A stretch of DNA of 64,000 nt, from positions 62,001-126,000 of the forward strand of contig JBOEGS010000004.1 of NCBI GenBank assembly GCA_050633545.1. The letters are read 5' to 3'. This DNA is from Litorivita sp050633545. GTDB taxonomy: Bacteria; Pseudomonadota; Alphaproteobacteria; Rhodobacterales; Rhodobacteraceae. The notes under the pieces were generated by a model. It worked only from the letters and a program-made list of their open reading frames with translations. It was not told the origin of the DNA and searched no databases. This document shows positions 42,498-50,164 of the stretch, in pieces. Position 1 is the first letter of the stretch; every line of letters starts with the position of its first letter. The position numbers were made by a program, and so were the translations under genes.

Positions 42498-42559
42498 CGG
42501 CGGCAAGGTTTCGCTTTTGCGGGTTTGTCCATTCGGCGGCGCGATCTGCGGCGCCGGAG

Positions 42560-43741
42560 CTATTCGCTGGCGGCCGGAGCTTGCGGCGCGGCAGTATTGG
42601 GCGCGCCCGCCATATCGTCCATCTTGGTCATCATCGACACCATCTTGGCGTCAAGCCAGCCACGCGCGCGGTCCACTTGCGCCGCATAGCCATCGACCGC
42701 AGGGGCGATGGCGGGCACGGCGGATGAGATTTTCGCGGCATTGACGTAGATCACCAATAGAACGACAGCAATCAAAACCGCCGCGCCAAAGCCCGAGCGG
42801 AAGCTGCGCTTTTGCGGGGCCTCGTCCATCGCGCCGTCCTGATCCCCTGCCGAGGCGGGGCGGCGGTCGCGGGTCGAGCGCAGGGTCGAGTTGATCTCTT
42901 CGATATCGGGCAACAGATCGCGGCGCGACCCGCCCATCGCGGCCAGCGTGGCGGCGGTTTCGGGGGCGGGTTCGGGCTCTCCGCGCAACCGCGCCATGCG
43001 GATTTGCGCCTCGCGCTCGCGGCGGGTGTCTTCGACAGATGGCTCGTCGAGGCCCAGATCGCCCTGGCTTTCGAAATCGCTGTTGGACTCGGCGGCGCGG
43101 GCGCGGGCTTCGCGTTCCGCCTCCTCGCGCAGCAATTCGGCGACACCGGCATCCAGCGGGCGGCGTTGCGGCGGCGCGGGCGCGTCATCAAGGCCGGCCC
43201 CGTCCGAAGTCAATTCATCCGCGCCGGTTTCATCCTCGTAATATTCGTCGTCTGCGCTGGCTTTGGCCTGATCCTGTGCGGGCGGTGTCCAGTCGTCTTG
43301 CTGCGCGGCGCTTGCTTCGGCAGGCGCGGGCGTATCGGTGATCTCGATAAAGGGAGCGTCCTCGTCCTCGTCCTCGTCTTCGCCGCGACCTTGTGCGGTT
43401 TCGTCGCTGAGCCCGTAATCGGGGAGAGTGTCTTCGTTGTCGTCGATCTCGCCGCCGTCCTCGACATCACCATCGTCTTGCGCGCGCGCGTCTTGCTGTG
43501 GATCGCTCGGCCAATCGGCTTGCTCTGGCTCGGGGGCGGTTTCCGGCTCCGGCAGGTCCTCGGCAAAGCCCGCCTGCTCGGCGGCGCTTTCGGCCTCTGC
43601 CTCGGCGGCGGCGATTTGTTTGGGGTGCTGCTGGAACCACGTGTCTCCGCAGCTGGAGCATTGCACATCGCGACCACTCTCCGGAACCACTTCGTCCGGA
43701 ACTTCATACTGCGCCCCGCAATTCGGGCATACCAACCGCAT
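42560..43741 (-). CDS. MJ0042-type zinc-ribbon membrane protein
   Basis: A 393-residue protein. The N-terminal zinc ribbon has CPNC (about 5-8) and CSSC (about 28-31). A very acidic, low-complexity middle (about 40-290, rich in Glu, Asp and Ala) is followed by one hydrophobic helix (about 318-338, GAAVLIAVVLLVIYVNA) and a short tail. The ATG at 43741 (MRLVCPNCG) puts the ribbon at the very start. It is divergent from ftsE with 205 bp between. The acidic middle suggests a disordered spacer. Function unknown. Confidence 0.82.
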   Translation of the reverse strand: MRLVCPNCGAQYEVPDEVVPESGRDVQCSSCGDTWFQQHPKQIAAAEAEAESAAEQAGFAEDLPEPETAPEPEQADWPSDPQQDARAQDDGDVEDGGEIDDNEDTLPDYGLSDETAQGRGEDEDEDEDAPFIEITDTPAPAEASAAQQDDWTPPAQDQAKASADDEYYEDETGADELTSDGAGLDDAPAPPQRRPLDAGVAELLREEAEREARARAAESNSDFESQGDLGLDEPSVEDTRREREAQIRMARLRGEPEPAPETAATLAAMGGSRRDLLPDIEEINSTLRSTRDRRPASAGDQDGAMDEAPQKRSFRSGFGAAVLIAVVLLVIYVNAAKISSAVPAIAPAVDGYAAQVDRARGWLDAKMVSMMTKMDDMAGAPNTAAPQAPAASE

Positions 43742-43946
43742 TTCGCCCCCATGCCGCATTCGACGGCTTTTCCTACTGCTCTATGGTTAACCTTAGAATG
43801 TTTCGCAGCAACCGAAAAGAGCAAAGGAAATCCAACAGCGGCGGATTGAATATATGTCGTGGCTGAGGCACAACAGGCGGGCATATTGCGACAAGCCAAA
43901 TATTGGGTGCCTTGCGCAGAAATGGCAAGGCAAAGGGGCGTGCAGC

Positions 43947-44624
43947 GTGATCGAATTGGAGAATGTGGCCTATAGCTATGGCGGCGGCGAGTTGCTGAGC
44001 GACATTTCGTTGAAACTCGCGCCCGGGTCGTTTCATTTCCTCACGGGGCCGAGCGGCGCGGGCAAGACGACATTCCTCAAACTGTGCTATGGTGCCTTGA
44101 TCCCCACGGCGGGGCAGGTGCGCCTGTTCGACAGTGACGTGCGGATGATGACGCGCGATGATGCGGCTTTGGCGCGGCGGCGCATCGGCGTGGTGCACCA
44201 AGATTGCCAGTTTCTCGATCATCTGCCCTTGGCCGACAATGTGGCGCTGCCGCTGACGGTGTCGGGGCGCGATACATTGGCCGAGGCGGCCAACCTCAAG
44301 GAATTGATGGGCTGGGTCGGGTTGACGGCGCGCTCTGCCGCCTTGCCGCCCGAATTGTCCGGCGGCGAGCGCCAGCGCGCCGCTTTGGCCCGCGCGGTGA
44401 TCATGTCGCCCGATGTGGTTCTGGCCGACGAGCCGACGGGCAATGTCGATTGGGAGATGTCGCAGCGCCTGCTCAAGCTGTTGATAGAGCTTAATAAAAT
44501 GGGCAAAACGATCATGATCGCGACCCATGATATGAACCTTATCCGCGCCGCCAAAAGCCAAGTGCAGGCGCGCGTCTTGCGCATCGCGCAGCGGCGGTTG
44601 CAATTGGCGGGGGCGGATTTGTGA
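43947..44624 (+). CDS. ftsE: Cell-division ATP-binding protein FtsE
   Basis: A 225-residue ABC ATPase. Walker A GPSGAGKTT (about 36-44), Q-loop region VVHQDCQFLDHLPLADNVALPL, signature LSGGERQRAALARAV, Walker B VVLADEPTGNVD and the H-loop ATHD are all present. With FtsX it regulates periplasmic peptidoglycan hydrolases during division. The start is a GTG at 43947 with AAAGGGGCG upstream; the ORF's earlier ATG adds a non-homologous 31-residue extension. The stop overlaps the ftsX GTG. Confidence 0.93.
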   Translation: MIELENVAYSYGGGELLSDISLKLAPGSFHFLTGPSGAGKTTFLKLCYGALIPTAGQVRLFDSDVRMMTRDDAALARRRIGVVHQDCQFLDHLPLADNVALPLTVSGRDTLAEAANLKELMGWVGLTARSAALPPELSGGERQRAALARAVIMSPDVVLADEPTGNVDWEMSQRLLKLLIELNKMGKTIMIATHDMNLIRAAKSQVQARVLRIAQRRLQLAGADL

Positions 44625-45523
44625 GCATGGTGCAAACGATCCTTGCCTTTGTCGCGGGTGACCGGCAGGCCGACCGCGTGGTGCCGCCCACCGGATTTAC
44701 GGCGCGGCTGACCCTTTTTGCGGCGGGGGCGATGGCGTTTCTGGCGGTCTTTGCCTTGGCGCTGTCTTTGGCGACCGGACGTCTGGCGGATCGTTGGGGC
44801 GAGGAGTTGACCCGGTCCTCGACCCTGCGCATCTCTGCCCCCGCCGACCAGATCGCGGCGCAAACCGAAGCGGCCTTGCGGGTTTTGCAAACCACTCCGG
44901 GGGTGGCCTCGGCCCGTCCGCTGACGGGCGCCGAGCAGCGCGCGCTTTTGGAGCCGTGGTTCGGCCCCGATATGCCGGTGGATCAATTGCCGATCCCGCA
45001 GCTGATCGATGTGGTGGAAACCGCTGAGGGCTATGACGCCGAAGGCCTGCGCCTGCGGTTGGCGGGCGAGGTGCCGGGCGCGATTTTGGACGATCATACC
45101 CGTTGGCGCAAACCGATGGTGCGCGCGGCCTCGCGGTTGCGGCTTTTGGGGTGGGTGTCGATTTTGCTCATCGGCGGGGCGATGGCGGCGATGATCACCT
45201 TGGCGGCGAATGCGGCCTTGGCGGCGAATGCGCAGGTCATCGCCGTGATGCGGCTTGTGGGCGCGCGCGACGGCTATATCGCACAGGCCTTCGTGCGCCG
45301 CTTTACCCTCCGCGCTTTGGGCGGTGCGGCGGTCGGCACGATTGCGGGTCTCGTCGCGGTGATGCTCTTGCCTTCGGCGCAGGCCGAAGGCGGGTTTTTG
45401 ACCGGTCTGGGCTTTCAGGGGGTGCATTGGCTTACGCCCTTGCTGATCCCGCCGCTGGCCGCTTTGGTCGGATTTGTGGCCACCCGTATGGCCGCCAACA
45501 AGACGCTCAAGGAGCTTCCCTGA
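44621..45523 (+). CDS. ftsX: Cell-division membrane protein FtsX
   Basis: A 300-residue membrane subunit partner of FtsE. The first helix is at about 30-50 (LFAAGAMAFLAVFALALSLA). A periplasmic domain of about 120 residues follows, then three helices (about 174-196, 225-250 and 270-292), the normal FtsX layout. GTG start within the ftsE stop (GTGA). It probably carries activator-binding loops for murein hydrolases. plsC follows directly. Confidence 0.92.
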   Translation: MSMVQTILAFVAGDRQADRVVPPTGFTARLTLFAAGAMAFLAVFALALSLATGRLADRWGEELTRSSTLRISAPADQIAAQTEAALRVLQTTPGVASARPLTGAEQRALLEPWFGPDMPVDQLPIPQLIDVVETAEGYDAEGLRLRLAGEVPGAILDDHTRWRKPMVRAASRLRLLGWVSILLIGGAMAAMITLAANAALAANAQVIAVMRLVGARDGYIAQAFVRRFTLRALGGAAVGTIAGLVAVMLLPSAQAEGGFLTGLGFQGVHWLTPLLIPPLAALVGFVATRMAANKTLKELP

Positions 45524-45524
45524 T

Positions 45525-46265
45525 ATGCGCTATGCTTTGCAATGGATCCGCTCGCTGATCTTTGAAATCAACGTCTACCTGTCGATGCTGGTGCTGGGCG
45601 TGGTGTTTTTGCCTTGGGCTTTGGTGAATGCGCGCGGGGCCTTTATGGCCTGCTCGCTCTATTGCCGCTGGATCCGGTGGAGCGCGGTGTGGATGATCGG
45701 GTTGCGCACCGAAGTGCGCGGCACGCCGCCCAAGGATGAAGTCATGATCGCGGCCAAGCATCAGTCTTTCCTCGATATTTTGATGATCTTCGGTTCGGTC
45801 CCAGCGGGCAAATTCATCATGAAACGCGAATTGCTCTATACGCCGATCATCGGTCAATATGGCTATCGCATCGGCTGCGTTCCGGTGAACCGCGGCAAAC
45901 GCGGCATCGCGATCAAGAAGATGGTGGCCGATGTGGCGGCGGGACTGGCCAAGCCGGGGCAGTTGATCATCTATTCCCAAGGCACCCGCGTCGCACCGGG
46001 GGCAAAGGTGCCCTATAAGGTCGGCACGGCGGTGCTTTACCAGGATCTGGGCCAGCCTTGCGTGCCTGCGGCGACCAATGCGGGCGTATTTTGGCCGCGC
46101 CGCGGGATTTACCGCAAACCCGGTTTGGCGGTGGTGGAGTTTTTGCCGACCATCGAAACGGGGCTCGAGCGGGTCGAGTTCATGCAGCGGCTGGAAAGCG
46201 TGGTCGAGACGCGCTCAAACGCCTTGATGCGCGAGGCGGGGTTCGATTTGGATGGCAAAGATTGA
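45525..46265 (+). CDS. plsC: 1-acyl-sn-glycerol-3-phosphate acyltransferase
   Basis: A 246-residue membrane-bound acyltransferase for the second acylation of phosphatidic acid. The catalytic HX4D is in AAKHQSFLDILMIF (about 73-86). GCVPVNRGKRG carries the substrate-binding motif and IYSQGTRVAPG stands where family members have FPEGTR. The ATG at 45525 starts immediately after ftsX. Its end overlaps the next gene by 14 nt. Confidence 0.93.
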   Translation: MRYALQWIRSLIFEINVYLSMLVLGVVFLPWALVNARGAFMACSLYCRWIRWSAVWMIGLRTEVRGTPPKDEVMIAAKHQSFLDILMIFGSVPAGKFIMKRELLYTPIIGQYGYRIGCVPVNRGKRGIAIKKMVADVAAGLAKPGQLIIYSQGTRVAPGAKVPYKVGTAVLYQDLGQPCVPAATNAGVFWPRRGIYRKPGLAVVEFLPTIETGLERVEFMQRLESVVETRSNALMREAGFDLDGKD

Positions 46266-46854
46266 GACGATAGAGGCGCTTGAGGCGCTTTATGGCACGC
46301 CTTCGGGGGCGGCGCTGCGCAAGGTGGCCAAGCGGCTGACCCCGATGTATCGCCAGTGGATCGCGGCCTCGCGGTTTTGCATTCTCGCCACCGTCGGGCC
46401 GGAAGGCACCGATGCCAGCCCGCGCGGCGATGACGGTCCGGTGGCTTTGGAACTGGATGCGGGGCATTTGGCCCTGCCCGATTGGCGCGGCAATAACCGG
46501 TTGGATTCGCTGCGCAATATCGTGACGGACGGGCGCGTGTCCTTGATGTTCATGGTGCCCTGTGAGGATACGGTCGTGCGCATCAACGGGCGCGCATGGC
46601 TCAGCACTGATACCGATTTGCGCGCGCGCTTTATCCAGCGGAGCACCCATCCGGTCAGCGTGATCGTGGTCGAGATCAAAGAGGTCTATTCGCAATGTCC
46701 CAAAGCCTTGATGCGCTCGAACCTTTGGTCGCGCGACGATAAGGCATTGGTGCCGAGCTTGGGCCAGATTTTGGCCGAGATGACCGACGGAGAGATCGGC
46801 GCGCAAGATTGGGACAAAGCCTATCCCAAACGGGCGCAAGAGACCTTGTGGTAG
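46252..46854 (+). CDS. Pyridoxamine 5'-phosphate oxidase-family flavoprotein
   Basis: A 200-residue PPOX-fold protein. SRFCILATVGPEGTDASPRGDDG (about 38-60) and LPDWRGNNRLDSLRNIVTDGRVSLMFMVP (about 77-105) suggest an FMN-binding pocket, as in the MSMEG_1061/DR2398-type subgroup rather than PdxH. Substrate unknown. The ATG lies within the end of plsC, so it is the last gene of ftsE-ftsX-plsC-PPOX. A bidirectional terminator follows. Confidence 0.85.
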   Translation: MAKIETIEALEALYGTPSGAALRKVAKRLTPMYRQWIAASRFCILATVGPEGTDASPRGDDGPVALELDAGHLALPDWRGNNRLDSLRNIVTDGRVSLMFMVPCEDTVVRINGRAWLSTDTDLRARFIQRSTHPVSVIVVEIKEVYSQCPKALMRSNLWSRDDKALVPSLGQILAEMTDGEIGAQDWDKAYPKRAQETLW

Positions 46855-46884
46855 CGCGCCCCACAGGCGGAGATGATGCAAAAA

Positions 46885-46910
46885 GGGCCGGAGAAATCTC
46901 CGGCCCTTTT
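46885..46910. terminator. Bidirectional terminator between PPOX gene and lpd
   Basis: Ten complementary bases on each side, GGGCCGGAGA and TCTCCGGCCC, separated by AA, flanked by AAAA on the left and TTTT on the right. It can end both the rightward PPOX transcript and the leftward lpd transcript. Confidence 0.88.
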
Positions 46911-46926
46911 GTTTGTTTTGAGGTCT

Positions 46927-48315
46927 TTAGACGTGGATCGCCCCGTCGCCGCAGGCCAATGCGGCTTCGCGCACGGCTTCGGAGAAGGTCGGATGCGCGT
47001 GGCAGGTCAGCGCCACATCCTGCGCCGAGGCGCCGAACTCCATGGCGACACAGATTTCGTGGATCAAATCCCCCGCGCCTGGCCCGATGATATGGCATCC
47101 CAGCACGCGGTCGGTGTCTTTGTCGGCGAGCAGTTTGACAAAGCCGTCGCCAGCAAAAACCGCCTTGGCGCGGGCGTTGCCCATGAAGGGAAACTTGCCG
47201 ACCTTATAGGCGCGGCCCTCGTCTTTGAGCTGCTCTTCGGTGGCGCCGACCGAGGCGACCTCGGGGTGGGTATAGATCACTCCGGGGATGACGCCGTAAT
47301 TCACATGGCCATGTTTGCCCGCGATCACCTCGGCGCAGGCCATGCCTTCGTCTTCGGCCTTATGGGCCAGCATCGGGCCGGTGATCACATCACCGATGGC
47401 ATAGATGCCTTTGACGTTGGTCGCCCAATGGGCGTCGGTTTTGATCTGTCCGCGTTCGGTCATCTCGACGCCAAGCCCCTCAAGGCCGAGGCCGTCGACA
47501 TAGGGGCGGCGGCCCGTGGCGACCAGAACCACATCGGCGTCGACGGTGGCTTCGCTGTCGTCCTTGCGCAATTTATAGGTGACTTTGGCCTTGGTTTTGC
47601 CCGCTTCAACGCCCTGCACAGCGGCGCCCATAATGAACTCAAGTCCCTGTTTTGTAAGCATTTTCTGGAACTGCTTTTGCACTTCGCCATCCATGCCAGG
47701 GGTGACTTTGTCCATAAATTCGATCACCGTCACCTCGGAGCCGAGGCGTTTGTAGACCGAGCCAAGCTCCAACCCGATCACGCCTGCGCCGATGACGACC
47801 ATCTTCTTGGGGACTTTGGGCAATTCGAGCGCGCCGGTGGAGGAGACGACGGTTTTCTCGTCGATCTCGACACCGGGGATCGAGGAGGGTTCGGAGCCGG
47901 AGGCGATGATGATATTCTTCGCCTCATGGGTCTCGTCGCCGACTTTGACCTTGCCCGCAGCAGGGATCGTGGCCCAGCCTTTGATCCAGTCTACCTTGTT
48001 CTTTTTAAACAAGAATTCGATGCCTTTGGTGTTGCCGGTGACGGTTTCGTCCTTATAGGCAAGCATCTGTTTGAAATCGACCGAGGGGGATTTGCCCTTG
48101 AGGCCCATTTTGGCAAAATTATGCTCGGCTTCATGCAGCATATGGCTGGCGTGCAGCATCGCTTTGGAAGGGATACAGCCGACGTTGAGGCAGGTGCCGC
48201 CGAGGGTGTCTCGACCTTCGACACAGGCCACTTTGAGGCCCAGTTGGGCGCAGCGGATGGCGGCAACATAGCCACCGGGGCCTGCGCCGATGATGATAAC
48301 ATCGTAATTCGCCAT
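46927..48315 (-). CDS. lpd: Dihydrolipoyl dehydrogenase (E3)
   Basis: A 462-residue FAD/NAD disulfide oxidoreductase. It has the FAD site IIGAGPGGYVAAIRCAQLGL, redox-active GGTCLNVGCIPSKAML (CxxxxC at about 41-46), the NAD site VVIGAGVIGLELGSVYKRLG, VLVATGRRPYVDG, and the dimer-interface CHAHPTFSEAV with catalytic His-Glu. It serves the 2-oxoglutarate dehydrogenase complex encoded upstream. Three other genes (secreted protein, methyltransferase, MAPEG) separate it from sucB. An 11-bp repeat array lies 49 bp before its ATG. Confidence 0.96.
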   Translation of the reverse strand: MANYDVIIIGAGPGGYVAAIRCAQLGLKVACVEGRDTLGGTCLNVGCIPSKAMLHASHMLHEAEHNFAKMGLKGKSPSVDFKQMLAYKDETVTGNTKGIEFLFKKNKVDWIKGWATIPAAGKVKVGDETHEAKNIIIASGSEPSSIPGVEIDEKTVVSSTGALELPKVPKKMVVIGAGVIGLELGSVYKRLGSEVTVIEFMDKVTPGMDGEVQKQFQKMLTKQGLEFIMGAAVQGVEAGKTKAKVTYKLRKDDSEATVDADVVLVATGRRPYVDGLGLEGLGVEMTERGQIKTDAHWATNVKGIYAIGDVITGPMLAHKAEDEGMACAEVIAGKHGHVNYGVIPGVIYTHPEVASVGATEEQLKDEGRAYKVGKFPFMGNARAKAVFAGDGFVKLLADKDTDRVLGCHIIGPGAGDLIHEICVAMEFGASAQDVALTCHAHPTFSEAVREAALACGDGAIHV

Positions 48316-48363
48316 GGGGATCTCTCCTTGGTTCAGACGGTCAGTTTAGAGGCAAAAATGCGG

Positions 48364-48407
48364 GTCGGTAAGACGTCGGTATAACGTCGGTATTGCGTCG
48401 GTGCGGA
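48364..48407 (+). repeat. Four-unit 11-bp direct repeat array (copy B)
   Basis: Units GTCGGTAAGAC, GTCGGTATAAC, GTCGGTATTGC and GTCGGTGCGGA, matching the array at 14120 in unit order; the third unit is identical. It lies in the 153-bp gap between the MAPEG gene and lpd, 49-92 bp upstream of the lpd ATG. The lpd promoter must be near or in it. Confidence 0.8.
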
Positions 48408-48468
48408 TCGCGCGGCGGGCGCTGTGCGGCGGGGGCGCGGCCCTCTGTCATGGGTATGCAAAGGCGGC

Positions 48469-48864
48469 TCATATCAGCGCCGCCAGAAACAGCGCCGCGC
48501 AGCAGGCCATCGCCACCAGCCAGATATAGCTGCGCCATGGTTGCCAGCCGAGGGCATAGGCGGGGGTATAAGCGGCGCGGGCGGCCAGATAGAGCGCGGC
48601 GGCCCCGCGGGTGAGGGCGGTGGATTGATCGCTCAGCGTGATGATCACCACACCCAGACCGAAAAGCGGCAACATCACCGCGCTGTTGTCATAGGCGCGC
48701 AGCAGGCGGGCGGTGGCGGTGCGCAACTCGCGGCTTGGCATCCGGTCGCGCGGCGAGGTGGTATAGCGCGGGCCGACATCGACATTGGCCATATAGGAGG
48801 CCACCGCGAATTGCGCGATATGCAGCAGGCCGGCGAGGGCGAGGATCGTGAGTTCGAAGGTCAT
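48469..48864 (-). CDS. MAPEG-family membrane protein
   Basis: A 131-residue, four-helix membrane protein. SRELRTATARLLRAYDNSAVMLPLFGLGVVI and NVDVGPRYTTSPRD, together with RAAYTPAYALGW, match the MAPEG family (membrane-associated eicosanoid/glutathione proteins). Bacterial members of this kind have no settled role. The ATG at 48864 overlaps the stop of the methyltransferase gene (ATGA). The longer reading frame to 48969 lies within the methyltransferase gene and is rejected. Confidence 0.85.
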   Translation of the reverse strand: MTFELTILALAGLLHIAQFAVASYMANVDVGPRYTTSPRDRMPSRELRTATARLLRAYDNSAVMLPLFGLGVVIITLSDQSTALTRGAAALYLAARAAYTPAYALGWQPWRSYIWLVAMACCAALFLAALI

Positions 48865-49718
48865 GTGGTGGCTCCTGTTCGGGGGCGGAGAAGATAGCTG
48901 ATCTGGATCGCACCGGTTTTGCGCAGGGCGCTGCCGGTGCTGTCGCGGGCCAGATCGGCACCATACCACGCATCGCCGAAGCGCGCGCCGAGACGCGGCG
49001 AGATCATCCCGAGGATCAGCGCAAATTTGGCCCGTTCAAACAGACCGATCGAGCGTTCGGCGATGAAATGCGTCTCGATCTTGCGCAGGGTGGCGCGATC
49101 AAAGGGAAACTCCCACGCGGCATCGGTTTGAAAGGGGCGGAAGGCGGCGCGAAACAGGCGCGCGGGCAGCCAGCTTTGCAGCGGATCGAGGGTGATGATT
49201 TTCGCCTGCGGCGCGGCCAGCGTGTCGAGGCGGTCGAACAGCACCTCGATATGGCGAAAGTGGTGGAACACCGAATGGGCATAGATCACGTCAAATCCGC
49301 TCTCGGTAAACCCGTCGCCAAGGATATCGCCGCTGTGGAAACGGGCGTTGGGGCGCGGCCCGAGGCGGGTTTGCAATTGCGCCACCTGCACGGGGCTGAG
49401 ATCGATGGCGTGGTATTCGGCGGCATGATCGGCAAGGTATTCGGACAGGGCCGTGCCGGTGCCGCAGCCCAGTTCGAGCACTTTCTTGCCCGCCAGATCG
49501 CCGATCCATTCGCGGTGGCGCGCGTAAAACCCCGCGCGCATCGTGTCCGAGACCGCTGCGCTGGCCCGCGCGCGCAGCCAGCGCCACAGGTTGGTCGCAG
49601 GGCTGTTGATCTCGGAAATCGCCCCGCCGTCGGTTTGGTCATAATAGTCCCGCTGCGCCAGATTGGTCCGGAGCATTTCATCGCGTGGATCAGCACAGGG
49701 GCGGGGCGCGCCGGTCAT
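48861..49718 (-). CDS. Class I SAM-dependent methyltransferase
   Basis: A 285-residue methyltransferase of the Methyltransf_11/25 type. Motif I VLELGCGTGTALSEYLA is at about 80-96, followed by AIDLSPVQVAQLQTRLG, DGFTESGFDVIYAHSVFHHF and IITLDPL. The N-terminal ~75 residues and C-terminal helical part (RIETHF-like LRKIETHFIAERSIGLF) suggest a small-molecule or lipid substrate, not determined. Its ends overlap both neighbours by ATGA. It shares a leftward block with the TCA genes without an evident pathway link. Confidence 0.85.
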   Translation of the reverse strand: MTGAPRPCADPRDEMLRTNLAQRDYYDQTDGGAISEINSPATNLWRWLRARASAAVSDTMRAGFYARHREWIGDLAGKKVLELGCGTGTALSEYLADHAAEYHAIDLSPVQVAQLQTRLGPRPNARFHSGDILGDGFTESGFDVIYAHSVFHHFRHIEVLFDRLDTLAAPQAKIITLDPLQSWLPARLFRAAFRPFQTDAAWEFPFDRATLRKIETHFIAERSIGLFERAKFALILGMISPRLGARFGDAWYGADLARDSTGSALRKTGAIQISYLLRPRTGATT

Positions 49719-50101
49719 GACGGACAGGCCGCCACAGTGGTGAACAGCCCGCGGGTCAACTCGAAAGGGGCGGCGTCCGGATGATTGGCGGTGTAGAATT
49801 CGTCATTGCCGATCCATTCGTCACGGTGGCCGATTTCGGCGGTGGCCCCCATCCACGCGGGCGCGTAGTGGCCAGAGACAAGTTCGGTCACGAGGAAGCG
49901 GCCTTGCATGCCAAGAACAGTGAAGCAGGCATTTTCTTGCGCCGCGTCCACGGGGATAAACCGGTCTGCCTTACTGTCGTAGCTGTGCGATTTGAGCACC
50001 AGATCACCTGTTGCCAGCCGCGCGGGATTGGCGGTTTCGGCGTGCATACCACTGCCCCAAAGGGCGGTGCAGGCCGTTGCAAGATGGATCGGGCGGATCA
50101 T
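49715..50101 (-). CDS. Secreted protein of unknown function
   Basis: A 128-residue exported protein from the ATG at 50101 (MIRPIHLATACTALWGSGMHA, signal peptide). The TTG at 50113 gives only four more residues. The mature protein has two Cys (NACFTVL and AACPS) that could pair, with aromatic-rich SGHYAPAWMGATAEIGHRDEW. No family is recognised. Its stop overlaps the methyltransferase ATG. A terminator lies between it and sucB. Confidence 0.6.
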   Translation of the reverse strand: MIRPIHLATACTALWGSGMHAETANPARLATGDLVLKSHSYDSKADRFIPVDAAQENACFTVLGMQGRFLVTELVSGHYAPAWMGATAEIGHRDEWIGNDEFYTANHPDAAPFELTRGLFTTVAACPS

Positions 50102-50121
50102 GTGGAGCACCAATAAGCGCA

Positions 50122-50155
50122 GGGAAAGAGGGGCGGCATGCGAACCGGCCGCCCC
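50122..50155 (-). terminator. Probable terminator after sucB
   Basis: Read leftward: GGGGCGGC (50155-50148), 10-nt loop, GCCGCCCC (50137-50130), then TCTTT. It begins about 10 bp after the sucB stop. The U tract is short, so some read-through toward lpd is possible. Confidence 0.6.
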
Positions 50156-50164
50156 GCAGGCAGG

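Noticed and set aside
46873..48384. 503-codon rightward frame opposite lpd
   Set aside because: Shadow of lpd; the repeats of His/Gly/Phe/Asp are antisense artefacts.
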